Assembly: GCA_964576705.1 (NCBI GenBank)
Contig: CAZNVI010000007.1
Coordinates: 1 to 36,400 of the forward strand
Direction of reading: 5' to 3'
Source of the DNA: CAYMDS01 sp964576705
GTDB taxonomy: Bacteria > Patescibacteriota > Microgenomatia > Levybacterales > UBA12049
DNA: 36,400 nucleotides
Positions 1 to 6,772 of this stretch are shown here, piece after piece. Below the pieces are notes generated by a model, which was not told where the DNA came from, ran no database searches, and was given only the letters and a program-made list of their open reading frames with translations. Made by a program: the position numbers and the translations under genes. Position 1 is the first letter of the stretch. Each line of letters starts with the position of its first letter.

Positions 1-50
1 TACTGCTTTACATTAACAAATGCTATAGAGGATTGTCAAGAAGAAAAGTC

Positions 51-77
51 TTGATTTAGTGAATTTAATGTTATAAT
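51..77 (+). promoter_or_regulatory. Promoter of the 89-904 gene
   Basis: A perfect TATAAT lies at 72-77, preceded by TG one base upstream (extended -10). TTGATT at 51-56 is a -35 candidate with a short 15-nt spacer. The predicted transcription start is near 84, only about 5 nt before the ATG at 89, so the mRNA would be almost leaderless. Confidence 0.6.
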
Positions 78-88
78 TCCGAATTAAC

Positions 89-904
89 ATGTCAGGTGAA
101 CTACTAAAGAGACACAATCAATTTATTGAGGACTTAAGTGCTTTAGATATGGAGGAGGATATTCGAACTTTTAAGCCATACATTGAATTAATGGCCGGCT
201 ATCTTCCGAATAACCATGAGGCTTTAATGCGATTCTCTACAGGCTTACAGGTTATGACTGATGCTTGTGCTGAAAATCCATACCTACTAAAACTTGCTCG
301 TATGTACCAAACATTTGCAAGTCTAACAGCAATCCATGCGCATGAAAACGGAGTAGATCTCGATTCACATAAACCAAGATTACATAACCATGATTATAAG
401 ATAGAAGAAACTACAGTAAAAGCTGATGAATTACTAAGTATCGACCAAACCCGAACAATATCACGACACTTAAGAGACCGAGGACTTACCGTGGGGCTTC
501 TGCATGGTCATTTTCGCTTACTTACACCCAGTTCTATAGCATTTATCATAAATGCCCACCAAGACATAGATGCGTTAATGGTAGGAGTAGAATCTAGTGG
601 GAGAACTCTGAACTTTAAACGAAAGGTACCAATTATAGACGACAGAATAAGAGCTAAGGCGTTTCGAAAGTTACTCTTATTCCCGTTTGTAATTGACGAT
701 TCCGTCGAATATTCTGATGAAGGATATACAGGCCTCGTTAGAAGAGTCAGTCCTGATAAATATTTTACGCAATCAGACAATCCTGAAACGCTAAAAACTA
801 CAATGAGAGAAAGAGCAATTGCTACAGGCTGTGAATATGTAGAATTAATTAATCTCCCAGGAATTTCTACAACACAAATTAAAGATGCCTTTGACAATAT
901 ATAG
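89..904 (+). CDS. Probable degenerate cytidylyltransferase-like (RfaE C-domain/HIGH superfamily) protein
   Basis: 271 aa. The N-terminal ~125 residues are not recognised; they look helical and soluble. From about residue 130 the chain resembles the Rossmann-like nucleotidyltransferase fold of RfaE/TagD-type cytidylyltransferases: a beta strand and turn ending HGHFRLLTPSS, then a hydrophobic helix, LMVGVES, a RAKAF helix and near the C-terminus GISTTQI, which matches the family's GxSTTxI signature. The HxGH motif that binds the nucleotide phosphate is replaced by TPSS, and the usual KG pair is not seen, so catalysis is doubtful. It could be a pseudoenzyme or binding protein. No signal peptide or TM segment is visible. 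It has its own promoter and is convergent with the Nudix gene, with 4 nt between stops. The fold call is moderate; the function is unknown. Confidence 0.55.
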   Translation: MSGELLKRHNQFIEDLSALDMEEDIRTFKPYIELMAGYLPNNHEALMRFSTGLQVMTDACAENPYLLKLARMYQTFASLTAIHAHENGVDLDSHKPRLHNHDYKIEETTVKADELLSIDQTRTISRHLRDRGLTVGLLHGHFRLLTPSSIAFIINAHQDIDALMVGVESSGRTLNFKRKVPIIDDRIRAKAFRKLLLFPFVIDDSVEYSDEGYTGLVRRVSPDKYFTQSDNPETLKTTMRERAIATGCEYVELINLPGISTTQIKDAFDNI

Positions 905-922
905 TTATTTAATTCTTAACTA
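902..922. terminator. Small inverted repeat between convergent genes
   Basis: TAGTTA and TAACTA flank a 9-nt AT-rich loop exactly where the plus-strand gene (stop 902-904) and the minus-strand Nudix gene (stop at 909) converge. It is a weak 6-bp stem and only a possible bidirectional terminator. Confidence 0.25.
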
Positions 923-1349
923 CACTAGTATATTTTACAGTTATTAAATCTATTTCTTTACCTTGGACTACATCGAGGCATAAAGGCACTAGCCAAGTTA
1001 AATTGCTTATTAAATTATCCGGTAAATTTGAAACCGAAAACCATTCTACGCGTTGCCTTTCGACACTTTTGGCATCTGTTTCTTTTCCTTTATAAACTAT
1101 CGTCATCACATCGACGATCCATCGATCAGAATATAATTCACCTATCTTTTTCCATTCAGATGGATTAGTTCGTAAGCCCGCTTCCTCCTCCACCTCGCGC
1201 GATATACATCTGAAACAATCCTCACCTGCTTCGAATTTTCCACCCAAGCCATTTACCATTCCTTTCTGCCACTCAGGCGTTAACTTGTGAATAAGAAGCA
1301 CTTTCGATAAATCTCCATTGAATAGGAAACTGACAGTATAACGAACCAT
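909..1349 (-). CDS. Nudix hydrolase (MutT/MTH1-like)
   Basis: 146 aa, one Nudix domain. The full Nudix box GX5EX7REUXEEXGU is present at about residues 36-58, starting GGKFEAGE and ending REVEEEAGL, so the Mg-binding glutamates are intact. Family members hydrolyse nucleoside diphosphates linked to another moiety, often oxidised dNTPs; the WQKGMVNGLGGK stretch before the box resembles 8-oxo-dGTPases, but substrate cannot be read from sequence. It lies 27 nt downstream of the rRNA methyltransferase gene on the same strand and is probably cotranscribed with it. ATG start. Confidence 0.85.
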   Translation of the reverse strand: MVRYTVSFLFNGDLSKVLLIHKLTPEWQKGMVNGLGGKFEAGEDCFRCISREVEEEAGLRTNPSEWKKIGELYSDRWIVDVMTIVYKGKETDAKSVERQRVEWFSVSNLPDNLISNLTWLVPLCLDVVQGKEIDLITVKYTSVVKN

Positions 1350-1376
1350 AAGCTAAATTTATTAGATTATATGTGG

Positions 1377-2159
1377 CTATTTTGTAAAATGCAATAAATG
1401 TTGTACGTTTTTAAATATCAGAATCCATCTCTCTAAAGAAAGCTCTGTAGGTCTTGTTTTTTTATTTATTTCCAGCTGATTCAATACTCTTCCTGTCACA
1501 TTCATTCCATATCGCCTTTTCAAATTCTGCCATATGGGTAGTCCATTACCAAACCCTACTCGCAATAAACTTTGGAATTTGCCTCTTTCATTCCAGGAGA
1601 GTAGTGGCTTGTTTTTCTTTTTAAAGCGGAACATGACACTATCCACGCTCGGATGTGGAATGAAGTCAGTGCGTTTGAAATGATGGTAGATAGAGAAATC
1701 AAACCAAGGCTTATGTGCAAGAGAGAACCAATTCTCTCTATAAGGAGCAGATAGTCGGTAAGCGAGCTCCTTCATCACCACAAGATAAGTATCCTCAGGA
1801 GGATTATTCGCATCAATTAGGTATCTCACGATTTTCCCTTCTACGGAGAAAGGGATATTGGCAAATACTTTATAAGGAAGTGATGGAAGCTTGAAATTGA
1901 GTATATCACCTTGATATAGAGTGAGATTACTGACCCCATCGAATCTATTTTTAAGGTAACTGTACCGATAACTGTCTATCTCTACAGCCAATACATATTG
2001 TGTCTGAGATAACAAAGCATCGGTTATGATACCTTTTCCTGGTCCGATTTCTAAAACGAGGTCGTTTTTCTCAATAGAAGAACTTCGGACGAGCTTAGAC
2101 ACAAGCTTCCGGTTGTGAAGAAAATTCTGAGAAAAGAGCTTCCGGCGTATGTGATACAT
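1377..2159 (-). CDS. Erm/KsgA-family rRNA adenine N6-methyltransferase, Erm-like
   Basis: 260 aa, a SAM-dependent class I methyltransferase. FSQNFL at residues 9-14, the SAM-binding loop EIGPGKG at 37-43, the acidic VEID at 59-62 and the catalytic NIPFS at 101-105 are all visible. NIPF/Y is typical of Erm enzymes, which methylate A2058 of 23S rRNA, whereas KsgA usually carries NLPY. The C-terminal helical domain is present, so length is normal. If the Erm assignment holds, the gene would give macrolide-lincosamide-streptogramin protection; an alternative is a divergent housekeeping KsgA. The ATG at 2159 follows a G-rich stretch that can act as a ribosome binding site. It sits between tRNA-Gly and the Nudix gene. 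Confidence 0.8.
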   Translation of the reverse strand: MYHIRRKLFSQNFLHNRKLVSKLVRSSSIEKNDLVLEIGPGKGIITDALLSQTQYVLAVEIDSYRYSYLKNRFDGVSNLTLYQGDILNFKLPSLPYKVFANIPFSVEGKIVRYLIDANNPPEDTYLVVMKELAYRLSAPYRENWFSLAHKPWFDFSIYHHFKRTDFIPHPSVDSVMFRFKKKNKPLLSWNERGKFQSLLRVGFGNGLPIWQNLKRRYGMNVTGRVLNQLEINKKTRPTELSLERWILIFKNVQHLLHFTK

Positions 2160-2236
2160 ACCGGACCACCCCCATTGTGAACGTAGTATTCATATAGCTG
2201 CGATTATAGCATTAATGGGTTAAAATTCCTAAAATG

Positions 2237-2307
2237 AGCGGGGTACGAGAATTGAACTCGCTTCTCTACCTTGGGAAGGTAGCATACTACCGGTGTACTA
2301 ACCCCGC
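2237..2307 (-). tRNA. tRNA-Gly(CCC)
   Basis: A 71-nt cloverleaf on the minus strand. Acceptor GCGGGGT pairs with ACCCCGC, the D stem is GTAC/GTAT, the anticodon stem CTACC/GGTAG carries loop TTCCCAA, and the T arm has TTCAATT. The anticodon CCC is at 2273-2275 and the discriminator is T, as usual for bacterial tRNA-Gly. CCA is not encoded. The first 10 nt overlap the 3' end of the GIY-YIG gene. Confidence 0.95.
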
Positions 2308-2567
2308 TTATCTTTCAAATATTCGCTAAGTCTTCTGTTTAAATATCCTCTACCAAATCCAGTCTTCAACTGCTTCTCGCGCATATAAGCATCCTTCTTA
2401 TTGATGCATGCTTCATAATAAACAAGCTCTATTTTATAAAATTTCTTTGTGGTTTTTACACTATGAGATAAATGATCTTCTAATCTATTCTCCAACCTCT
2501 CTGCTACTCCCGTATAAAATTCCTGCTTATTACCTGAAAAGCAATTTAACACATATGTAAAATACAT
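2298..2567 (-). CDS. GIY-YIG domain nuclease (YhbQ/UPF0213-like)
   Basis: 89 aa from the ATG at 2567; a longer TTG start at 2621 would read through hairpin DNA and is less likely. The single GIY-YIG domain starts with YFTYVL, then FYTGV (the YIG strand), an Arg in the first helix (LENRLEDH) and the metal-binding Glu in the YMREKQLKTG helix. Length and order match small stand-alone YhbQ-like proteins, whose role is uncertain (nuclease on DNA ends or structured nucleic acid). The last codons (Arg, Gly, stop) are encoded by the acceptor-stem DNA of tRNA-Gly, so tRNA 5' processing would cut the CDS. Confidence 0.85.
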   Translation of the reverse strand: MYFTYVLNCFSGNKQEFYTGVAERLENRLEDHLSHSVKTTKKFYKIELVYYEACINKKDAYMREKQLKTGFGRGYLNRRLSEYLKDKRG

Positions 2568-3043
2568 ATCATTTATTACCTTGCCCGCCGAAAGCTTAGC
2601 ATTCAGGCGGGTCTGCCACAATACGAACTTTGTTCGTTTTGGGCAGAGGAAGGAAGCATTCTACCACTGCCAGACAAAAGCTTCGCAATTTGACTGGTCC
2701 GACTAAATGTGAAACTTTTGTCGGAAACTACCACCGCCTATGTTTGACTAATTATACCACCAAATTATATTGTTATTTGCAATTGAAAGCAGCGCGTTAA
2801 AACTTCTTGAGCGAGTTATTAGGGGGAATCCCGGCCTTTAGTGCCGGAAGGGGGAGGACAATCCCCCGATTAGCGAGCGAAAGAATTTAGCGACCTTTCA
2901 CTTGCAAAAAGCTTTAGGCGTCTTTTCGCAAAAGACGCAAAGGGAATTTCGCTAGCTCACGAGTTTTCGTACTTTTGGTTACGAAAGTACAAAGATAATG
3001 GTTTTTGTTTCTATGAATTCCAGAAAGAGAAAGAATCAAGTAG
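2568..3043. repeat. Hairpin-rich intergenic region of unknown function
   Basis: About 475 nt with no convincing gene, between the LysM and GIY-YIG genes. It holds at least six inverted repeats: 2584-2611 (CCCGCC/GGCGGG), 2612-2647 (TCTGCC/GGCAGA with inner ACGAAC/GTTCGT), 2673-2722 (long imperfect palindrome with GACAAAAG ends), 2822-2867 (GGGGGA/TCCCCC around CCGGC/GCCGG), 2918-2938 (9-bp stem, loop CGC) and 2969-2990 (GTACTTT/AAAGTAC). Much of the DNA is palindromic, which suggests layered REP- or MITE-like insertions or a structured transcript. No riboswitch or RNA family was recognised. Confidence 0.6.
2648..2665 (-). pseudogene. tRNA-Gly-like fragment
   Basis: On the minus strand an 18-nt stretch matches 16 of 18 bases of the intact tRNA-Gly(CCC) from the D-loop GG through the start of the anticodon loop, then diverges into a hairpin. 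No matching 3' half follows. It looks like the remnant of a second glycine tRNA gene, although chance similarity is possible over this length. Confidence 0.35.
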
Positions 3044-3946
3044 TTATTTAGTATTCTGTGCGGCTGTACGCGGAAGTTTAAGAACCAACCCAGGCTGAAT
3101 TACACTTGGTGTTGTAATATTATTTATCCTTGCTATTTCTACCCATTTATATCCATCATTAAAAGCTCTAACTGATATTCCCCAGAGATGATCACCTTTT
3201 TGTACTTTATAAGTAGTACCTGTAATTACAGGACCATATACTGTCATGGCAGAAGTAGTAGGCGTTGTAATCGTTGCTTGTTTCGCCGGAACATTAGGAA
3301 TGGTTAATTTCATTCCTACTTTGATCACGCCAGGATTGGACAATTTATTTACTCGTGCTATATCTACCCAATTATAACCGCTTTTATAATATTTCTCAGC
3401 AATTGACCATAAATTGTCTCCATTAGCTACTGTGTGATATTTCGCATTTTTATCCTGTACAACTATCGTAGGTGTAGGCGCTGCTTTCGTAGGTGGAATT
3501 AAAGTGACAGTAGGTGCCTTAGTGGGAACTTTAGTAATGGTTACAGTGGGTTTTGATGTGATTTTTACGACAGGCGTAGCAGTAGATGCTGGCGAAGGCT
3601 TTGTTGTGGGTTTAGCCGTAAGCATTACTGTAGGAGTAGGACTTGCAGTAATCGAAACTTGTCCATCTGTTGGAGAAATATTTTCTCTAATGGTTTGGTT
3701 ATTATTTACTCCGGTATTCGTCGATGAAATACTTCTTTGTGGATTATTTATCTGAGACACATTTCTATCTCTTACTAAGAGTACCAAAAGAATTGTTGTA
3801 ATAATAACTACTATAATCCCGAGGAGTAGACTGCTATAAGATTCACCAAATCGGAAGAAACTTAACCAGTTAGATGAAGAACTTTTTTTACTTTTTGTAT
3901 CTTTTCTTATCGGACGTGTCTGTTTTTTTGTTTTGCGGTCTGCCAT
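3044..3946 (-). CDS. Membrane-anchored protein with two LysM domains
   Basis: 300 aa. A Lys/Arg-rich cytoplasmic start (residues 1-30) precedes one TM segment (about 38-58), then a Ser/Thr/Pro-rich extracellular linker (about 75-165), then two LysM domains (about 169-216 and 244-292). Both carry the GDNLW/GDHLW start, a central YNWVDIARVN or YKWVEIARIN helix and a closing hydrophobic strand. LysM binds peptidoglycan GlcNAc, so this protein probably tethers the membrane to the wall. There is no catalytic domain. A canonical promoter lies just upstream, but no strong ribosome binding site is seen. Codons in the Pro/Thr linker are repetitive. Confidence 0.88.
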   Translation of the reverse strand: MADRKTKKQTRPIRKDTKSKKSSSSNWLSFFRFGESYSSLLLGIIVVIITTILLVLLVRDRNVSQINNPQRSISSTNTGVNNNQTIRENISPTDGQVSITASPTPTVMLTAKPTTKPSPASTATPVVKITSKPTVTITKVPTKAPTVTLIPPTKAAPTPTIVVQDKNAKYHTVANGDNLWSIAEKYYKSGYNWVDIARVNKLSNPGVIKVGMKLTIPNVPAKQATITTPTTSAMTVYGPVITGTTYKVQKGDHLWGISVRAFNDGYKWVEIARINNITTPSVIQPGLVLKLPRTAAQNTK

Positions 3947-3972
3947 AAGAATAATCAGGCAGTTGAATTACA

Positions 3973-4000
3973 TTATAAATAGAAATTATAGGATGTCAAG
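3973..4000 (-). promoter_or_regulatory. Promoter of the LysM gene
   Basis: On the minus strand a perfect TTGACA (3995-4000) is separated by 16 nt from a perfect TATAAT (3973-3978). Transcription should start near 3966, giving a 5' leader of about 20 nt before the ATG at 3946. Confidence 0.75.
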
Positions 4001-4015
4001 TGTTAAAAATGCTTA

Positions 4016-4080
4016 CTCTGAGCTTGTCATACACTCGACTTGTGCTCAGTGCGATCCTGAGCGAATCGAAAGGGTTGAAG
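4016..4080. repeat. Intergenic CTGAGC/TCGAA-type repeat
   Basis: Two half-copies of a motif built on CTGAGCTTGTC and CCTGAGCGAATCGAAAGG, between the LysM promoter and tRNA-Asp. The same words recur at 6693-6750 and 26463-26518, always outside genes. It behaves like a dispersed intergenic repeat. Confidence 0.55.
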
Positions 4081-4082
4081 AG

Positions 4083-4156
4083 CGGGATGGACGGGACTCG
4101 AACCCGCGACCTCCTCCGTGACAGGGAGGCGCTCTAACCAACTGAGCTACCACCCC
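4083..4156 (-). tRNA. tRNA-Asp(GTC)
   Basis: A 74-nt cloverleaf on the minus strand. Acceptor GGGGTGG pairs with CCATCCC (one G-T pair), the anticodon stem-loop CCTCC-TGTCACG-GAGG gives GTC, the T loop is TTCGAGT and the discriminator is G, as for tRNA-Asp. CCA is not encoded. Confidence 0.96.
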
Positions 4157-4159
4157 CCG

Positions 4160-4188
4160 CTTAAAACAAAGCTATTTTAACATAACAA
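4160..4188 (-). promoter_or_regulatory. Possible promoter of tRNA-Asp
   Basis: On the minus strand TTGTTA (4183-4188), a 17-nt spacer and TTTAAG (4160-4165) lie immediately upstream of the tRNA 5' end at 4156. The -10 is only a partial consensus match. Confidence 0.35.
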
Positions 4189-4224
4189 TTGAAGTATAAG
4201 CAATGGTTTGATAGACTGATGCGA

Positions 4225-5988
4225 ATGACTAATGCAGAAATTGCAAAACTACTAAAAAATATTGCAGCTGCGTATTCAGTGCAGGATGAAAAAAAATTCC
4301 GCTTTCAAATAATCGCTTACCAAAAGGCAGCAGATTCTATAGAAAGCTTAACTTCAGACTTAAAATATCTGGCTAAGGATGGAAAAGTAGAAGACATATC
4401 TGGCATTGGTCCTTCGATAAAATCCTCCATAGAAGAATTGTTAAAAACAGGAAAAGTTAAACACTTCGAAGCTATACTAGAAAATGTTCCCGCAAGTATG
4501 TTTCCCCTTCTGGAAATACCCAGTTTCGGACCTAAAAAATCGTACAGACTGGTGACGCATTTTGAATTAAAAAATCCTCAATCTGTAGTAGATGATTTGC
4601 TAGAGATTGCCAAAAACGGCGAGATAGCTAAGCTTGACGGCTTTGGCGAGAAATCCGAAGCAGATATTATACGCGCAATTGATGAATTTAAGCTCGGCCA
4701 GGCTAAGGATATTCGAATGAATCTCCCGTTCGCAAATGAACTAGCCGGAAAAATTCTTTCATATTTAAAAGAATCAAAAGACGTGATTGAGGCATATCCC
4801 TTAGGTAGTCTCAGGCGTAAAAGAGACACGATTGGCGATGTAGATATAGCCGTATCTACCAACTCACCTGAAAAAGTAATTCAATATTTTATTAATTATC
4901 CGCATAAAGACAGAATTCTTGAAAAAGGAGATATTAGCGCAGGACTTATAGTTTCAGGAAAGCACATAGACCTTATGGTCCAACCGCCTGACAGATTCGG
5001 ATCACTTTTACAACATTTTACAGGCAGCAAGAATCACAATGTTCACTTGCGTGAACTCGCACTAAAAAAAGGCTTATCCCTCTCTGAAAAAGGCATTAAA
5101 CAGCTTTCTTCGGGCACTATGGATACATTCATAACCGAAGAAAAGTTCTATAAAGCGCTTGGACTTCAATGGATTCCGCCTGAAATGCGCGAAGACTCAG
5201 GAGAAATTGAATTAGCCGGAAAGAATAAGTTACCTAAGCTTATCGAATTATCAGATATTAAAGGAGACTTTCATCTTCATTCAAGCTTTCCTATAGAACC
5301 AAGTCACGATATGGGACAAGATAGCATGGATGAGATGGTTAAAAAAGCGATAAGCCTAAGATATGAATATTTAGGCTTTTCTGAACACAATCCAAGTCTC
5401 TCGAAACATACGAACACACAAACAGAAAAGATTCTTGAGAAAAGATTACAAAAAATTGAAGAATTGAGATTAAAGTACAAAAACAGTATTCGTATATTTT
5501 CTTTACTCGAAGTCGATATTTTACCTTCTGGAGAATTAGCTCTAAACGATAAACATACAGATTATTTAGATTTTATGTTGGTTTCTGTACACAGCGTATT
5601 CAATATGGAAAAAGATCAAATGACCAATCGAGTACTTAAAGGACTTTCACATCCTAAAGCAAAGATACTTACCCATCCTACCGGAAGACTTATAAATCAA
5701 AGGCATGGATATGAACTTGACTGGAATCAAATATTTAAGTATTGTAAGAGTAATAAAAAGATCTTGGAAATAAACGCGTATCCCACGAGACTTGATTTAA
5801 CTGATCAAATAGTTAAAAAAGCAATTGAAGCTAACGTAACCTTAGTTATAGACACGGATAGCCATGCTGTATCCCAAATGGACCTTATGCAATACGGGAT
5901 ATCTGTCGCAAGAAGGGGTTGGGCGAAAAAAAATGACATTTTAAATACTTGGGAGTATAATAAAATAGAGAAATGGATGAAGACTTAA
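4225..5988 (+). CDS. polX: DNA polymerase X family protein with PHP domain
   Basis: 587 aa. An N-terminal 8-kDa-like region with helix-hairpin-helix motifs (GIGPSI, GFGEKS, within residues 45-150) is followed by the Pol beta palm with GSLRRKRDTIGDVDIAV, whose catalytic Asp pair is D205/D207. The C-terminal third (from about 345) is a PHP domain with H350-L-H352, SEHNPS and DTDSH metal-binding stretches. Bacterial PolX enzymes fill short gaps in base-excision repair and the PHP domain gives 3'-5' exonuclease activity. The start was set at MTNAEIAKLL, which matches the family N-terminus; ATG 4219 or TTG 4189 are in-frame alternatives. It opens the long plus-strand block. Confidence 0.92.
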   Translation: MTNAEIAKLLKNIAAAYSVQDEKKFRFQIIAYQKAADSIESLTSDLKYLAKDGKVEDISGIGPSIKSSIEELLKTGKVKHFEAILENVPASMFPLLEIPSFGPKKSYRLVTHFELKNPQSVVDDLLEIAKNGEIAKLDGFGEKSEADIIRAIDEFKLGQAKDIRMNLPFANELAGKILSYLKESKDVIEAYPLGSLRRKRDTIGDVDIAVSTNSPEKVIQYFINYPHKDRILEKGDISAGLIVSGKHIDLMVQPPDRFGSLLQHFTGSKNHNVHLRELALKKGLSLSEKGIKQLSSGTMDTFITEEKFYKALGLQWIPPEMREDSGEIELAGKNKLPKLIELSDIKGDFHLHSSFPIEPSHDMGQDSMDEMVKKAISLRYEYLGFSEHNPSLSKHTNTQTEKILEKRLQKIEELRLKYKNSIRIFSLLEVDILPSGELALNDKHTDYLDFMLVSVHSVFNMEKDQMTNRVLKGLSHPKAKILTHPTGRLINQRHGYELDWNQIFKYCKSNKKILEINAYPTRLDLTDQIVKKAIEANVTLVIDTDSHAVSQMDLMQYGISVARRGWAKKNDILNTWEYNKIEKWMKT

Positions 5989-5993
5989 ATTTC

Positions 5994-6051
5994 CATTTAT
6001 CATTGATTTTCAGTTAGAAAATCTATCAATTTTTAAATTAAATGATAAATG
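5994..6051. repeat. Nested inverted repeat between polX and lemA
   Basis: An 11-bp perfect inverted repeat (5994-6004 with 6041-6051) encloses a 7-bp hairpin GATTTTC/GAAAATC (6005-6023). It begins 5 nt after the polX stop and could terminate polX transcription, but no clean T-tract follows. Confidence 0.45.
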
Positions 6052-6056
6052 TCCCC

Positions 6057-6077
6057 CCAAGGCGTATCCGCCTTTGG
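6057..6077. repeat. Hairpin upstream of lemA
   Basis: CCAAGGCG and CGCCTTTGG pair around TATC with one bulged T. It sits about 45 nt before lemA and is separate from the inverted repeat at 5994-6051. Terminator or REP-like element; function not known. Confidence 0.4.
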
Positions 6078-6108
6078 AGGAAAATCTGGAAAATGGAAAC
6101 TCGGATTG

Positions 6109-6117
6109 GAGGTGATA
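6109..6117 (+). promoter_or_regulatory. Strong ribosome binding site of lemA
   Basis: GGAGGTGAT is a near-perfect anti-16S match 4-12 nt before the ATG at 6122. It contrasts with several genes in this window that have no visible Shine-Dalgarno sequence. Confidence 0.8.
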
Positions 6118-6121
6118 TTAT

Positions 6122-6673
6122 ATGAATCCTATGATAATTTTAGTTTTAATTTTAGGAGTTGTACTTTTTTACTTTTGGATGGTATATAACGGCTTAGTTT
6201 CAGCAAAGGTAAGAATCCAAGAAGCGCTTTCTCACATAGATGTACAGCTTAAGAGAAGAGCAGAACTTATACCGAATCTTGTCGAGACTGTTAAAGGCTA
6301 TGCAAAACATGAGAAGGAACTTCTGGAAAATATCACTAAGGCAAGAACTAGTCTTATGTCAGCTAAAACTAACCATGATAAGGCTGAAGCCAATAATATG
6401 CTTTCAGACACGCTTAAATCACTCTTTGCGGTAGCAGAAAATTATCCTGAACTTAAAGCTAATGAGAATTTCGGCAAATTACAAGAAGAACTATCAGATA
6501 CAGAAAATAAAATCGCTTACTCAAGGCAGTTCTATAACAGTAATGTTTTAGACTACAACACAAAGATTGCTGTATTTCCAAATTCAATTCTTGCTGGAAT
6601 GCTTGGCTTTAAGCCTGCAGAGTTTTTCGAAGCTGAAGAAGAAGAAAAAAAACCAGTTAAGGTGACTTTTTAA
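6122..6673 (+). CDS. lemA: LemA family protein
   Basis: 183 aa. One N-terminal TM helix (about residues 4-22) leads into a long helical domain with the family signature: YNGLVSAKVRIQEALSHIDVQ, LKRRAELIPNLVETVKGYAKHE, and later ENKIAYSRQFYNSNVLDYN with a final FP. The C-terminus is acidic then basic (EEEEKKPVKV). LemA proteins are membrane-anchored with an extracytoplasmic coiled-coil core; their biochemical role is unsettled, but they are often next to htpX, as here. Full length for the family, with a strong ribosome binding site. Confidence 0.95.
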   Translation: MNPMIILVLILGVVLFYFWMVYNGLVSAKVRIQEALSHIDVQLKRRAELIPNLVETVKGYAKHEKELLENITKARTSLMSAKTNHDKAEANNMLSDTLKSLFAVAENYPELKANENFGKLQEELSDTENKIAYSRQFYNSNVLDYNTKIAVFPNSILAGMLGFKPAEFFEAEEEEKKPVKVTF

Positions 6674-6692
6674 TTTCTTAAGAAGTTAAAAA

Positions 6693-6750
6693 GTCATCCT
6701 GAGCAGGGCGTAGGATCCCAAAGGATTTTACAAAATCGGAGGATTCCATT
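6693..6750. repeat. Intergenic CCTGAGC...GGATCC-type repeat
   Basis: Contains GTCATCCTGAGCAGGGCG and TAGGATCCC followed by a GATTTT/AAAATC mini-hairpin, in the gap between lemA and htpX. It shares the GTCATCCTGA and AGGATCCC words with 26463-26518. Confidence 0.5.
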
Positions 6751-6772
6751 CTTCGCTTAAGAGGATAATCGC

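Noticed and set aside
1377..2159. Plain KsgA (16S dimethyltransferase)
   Set aside because: NIPFS and the start FSQNFL fit Erm better, though KsgA was kept as an alternative.
2237..2307. Recoding of TGA as glycine
   Set aside because: The anticodon is CCC, not TCA, and htpX, gatA, dnaE and atpB all end at TGA at the normal family length.
2298..2621. Longer GIY-YIG protein from a TTG at 2621
   Set aside because: The extra 18 residues are coded by two hairpins; the domain starts properly at the ATG at 2567.
3933..4121. A 62-codon plus-strand gene
   Set aside because: It runs through the LysM promoter, an intergenic repeat and the tRNA-Asp gene in antisense; the protein matches nothing.
4189..4224. 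TTG start for PolX
   Set aside because: The family N-terminus aligns from MTNAEIAKLL at 4225; the added 12 residues look like untranslated leader.
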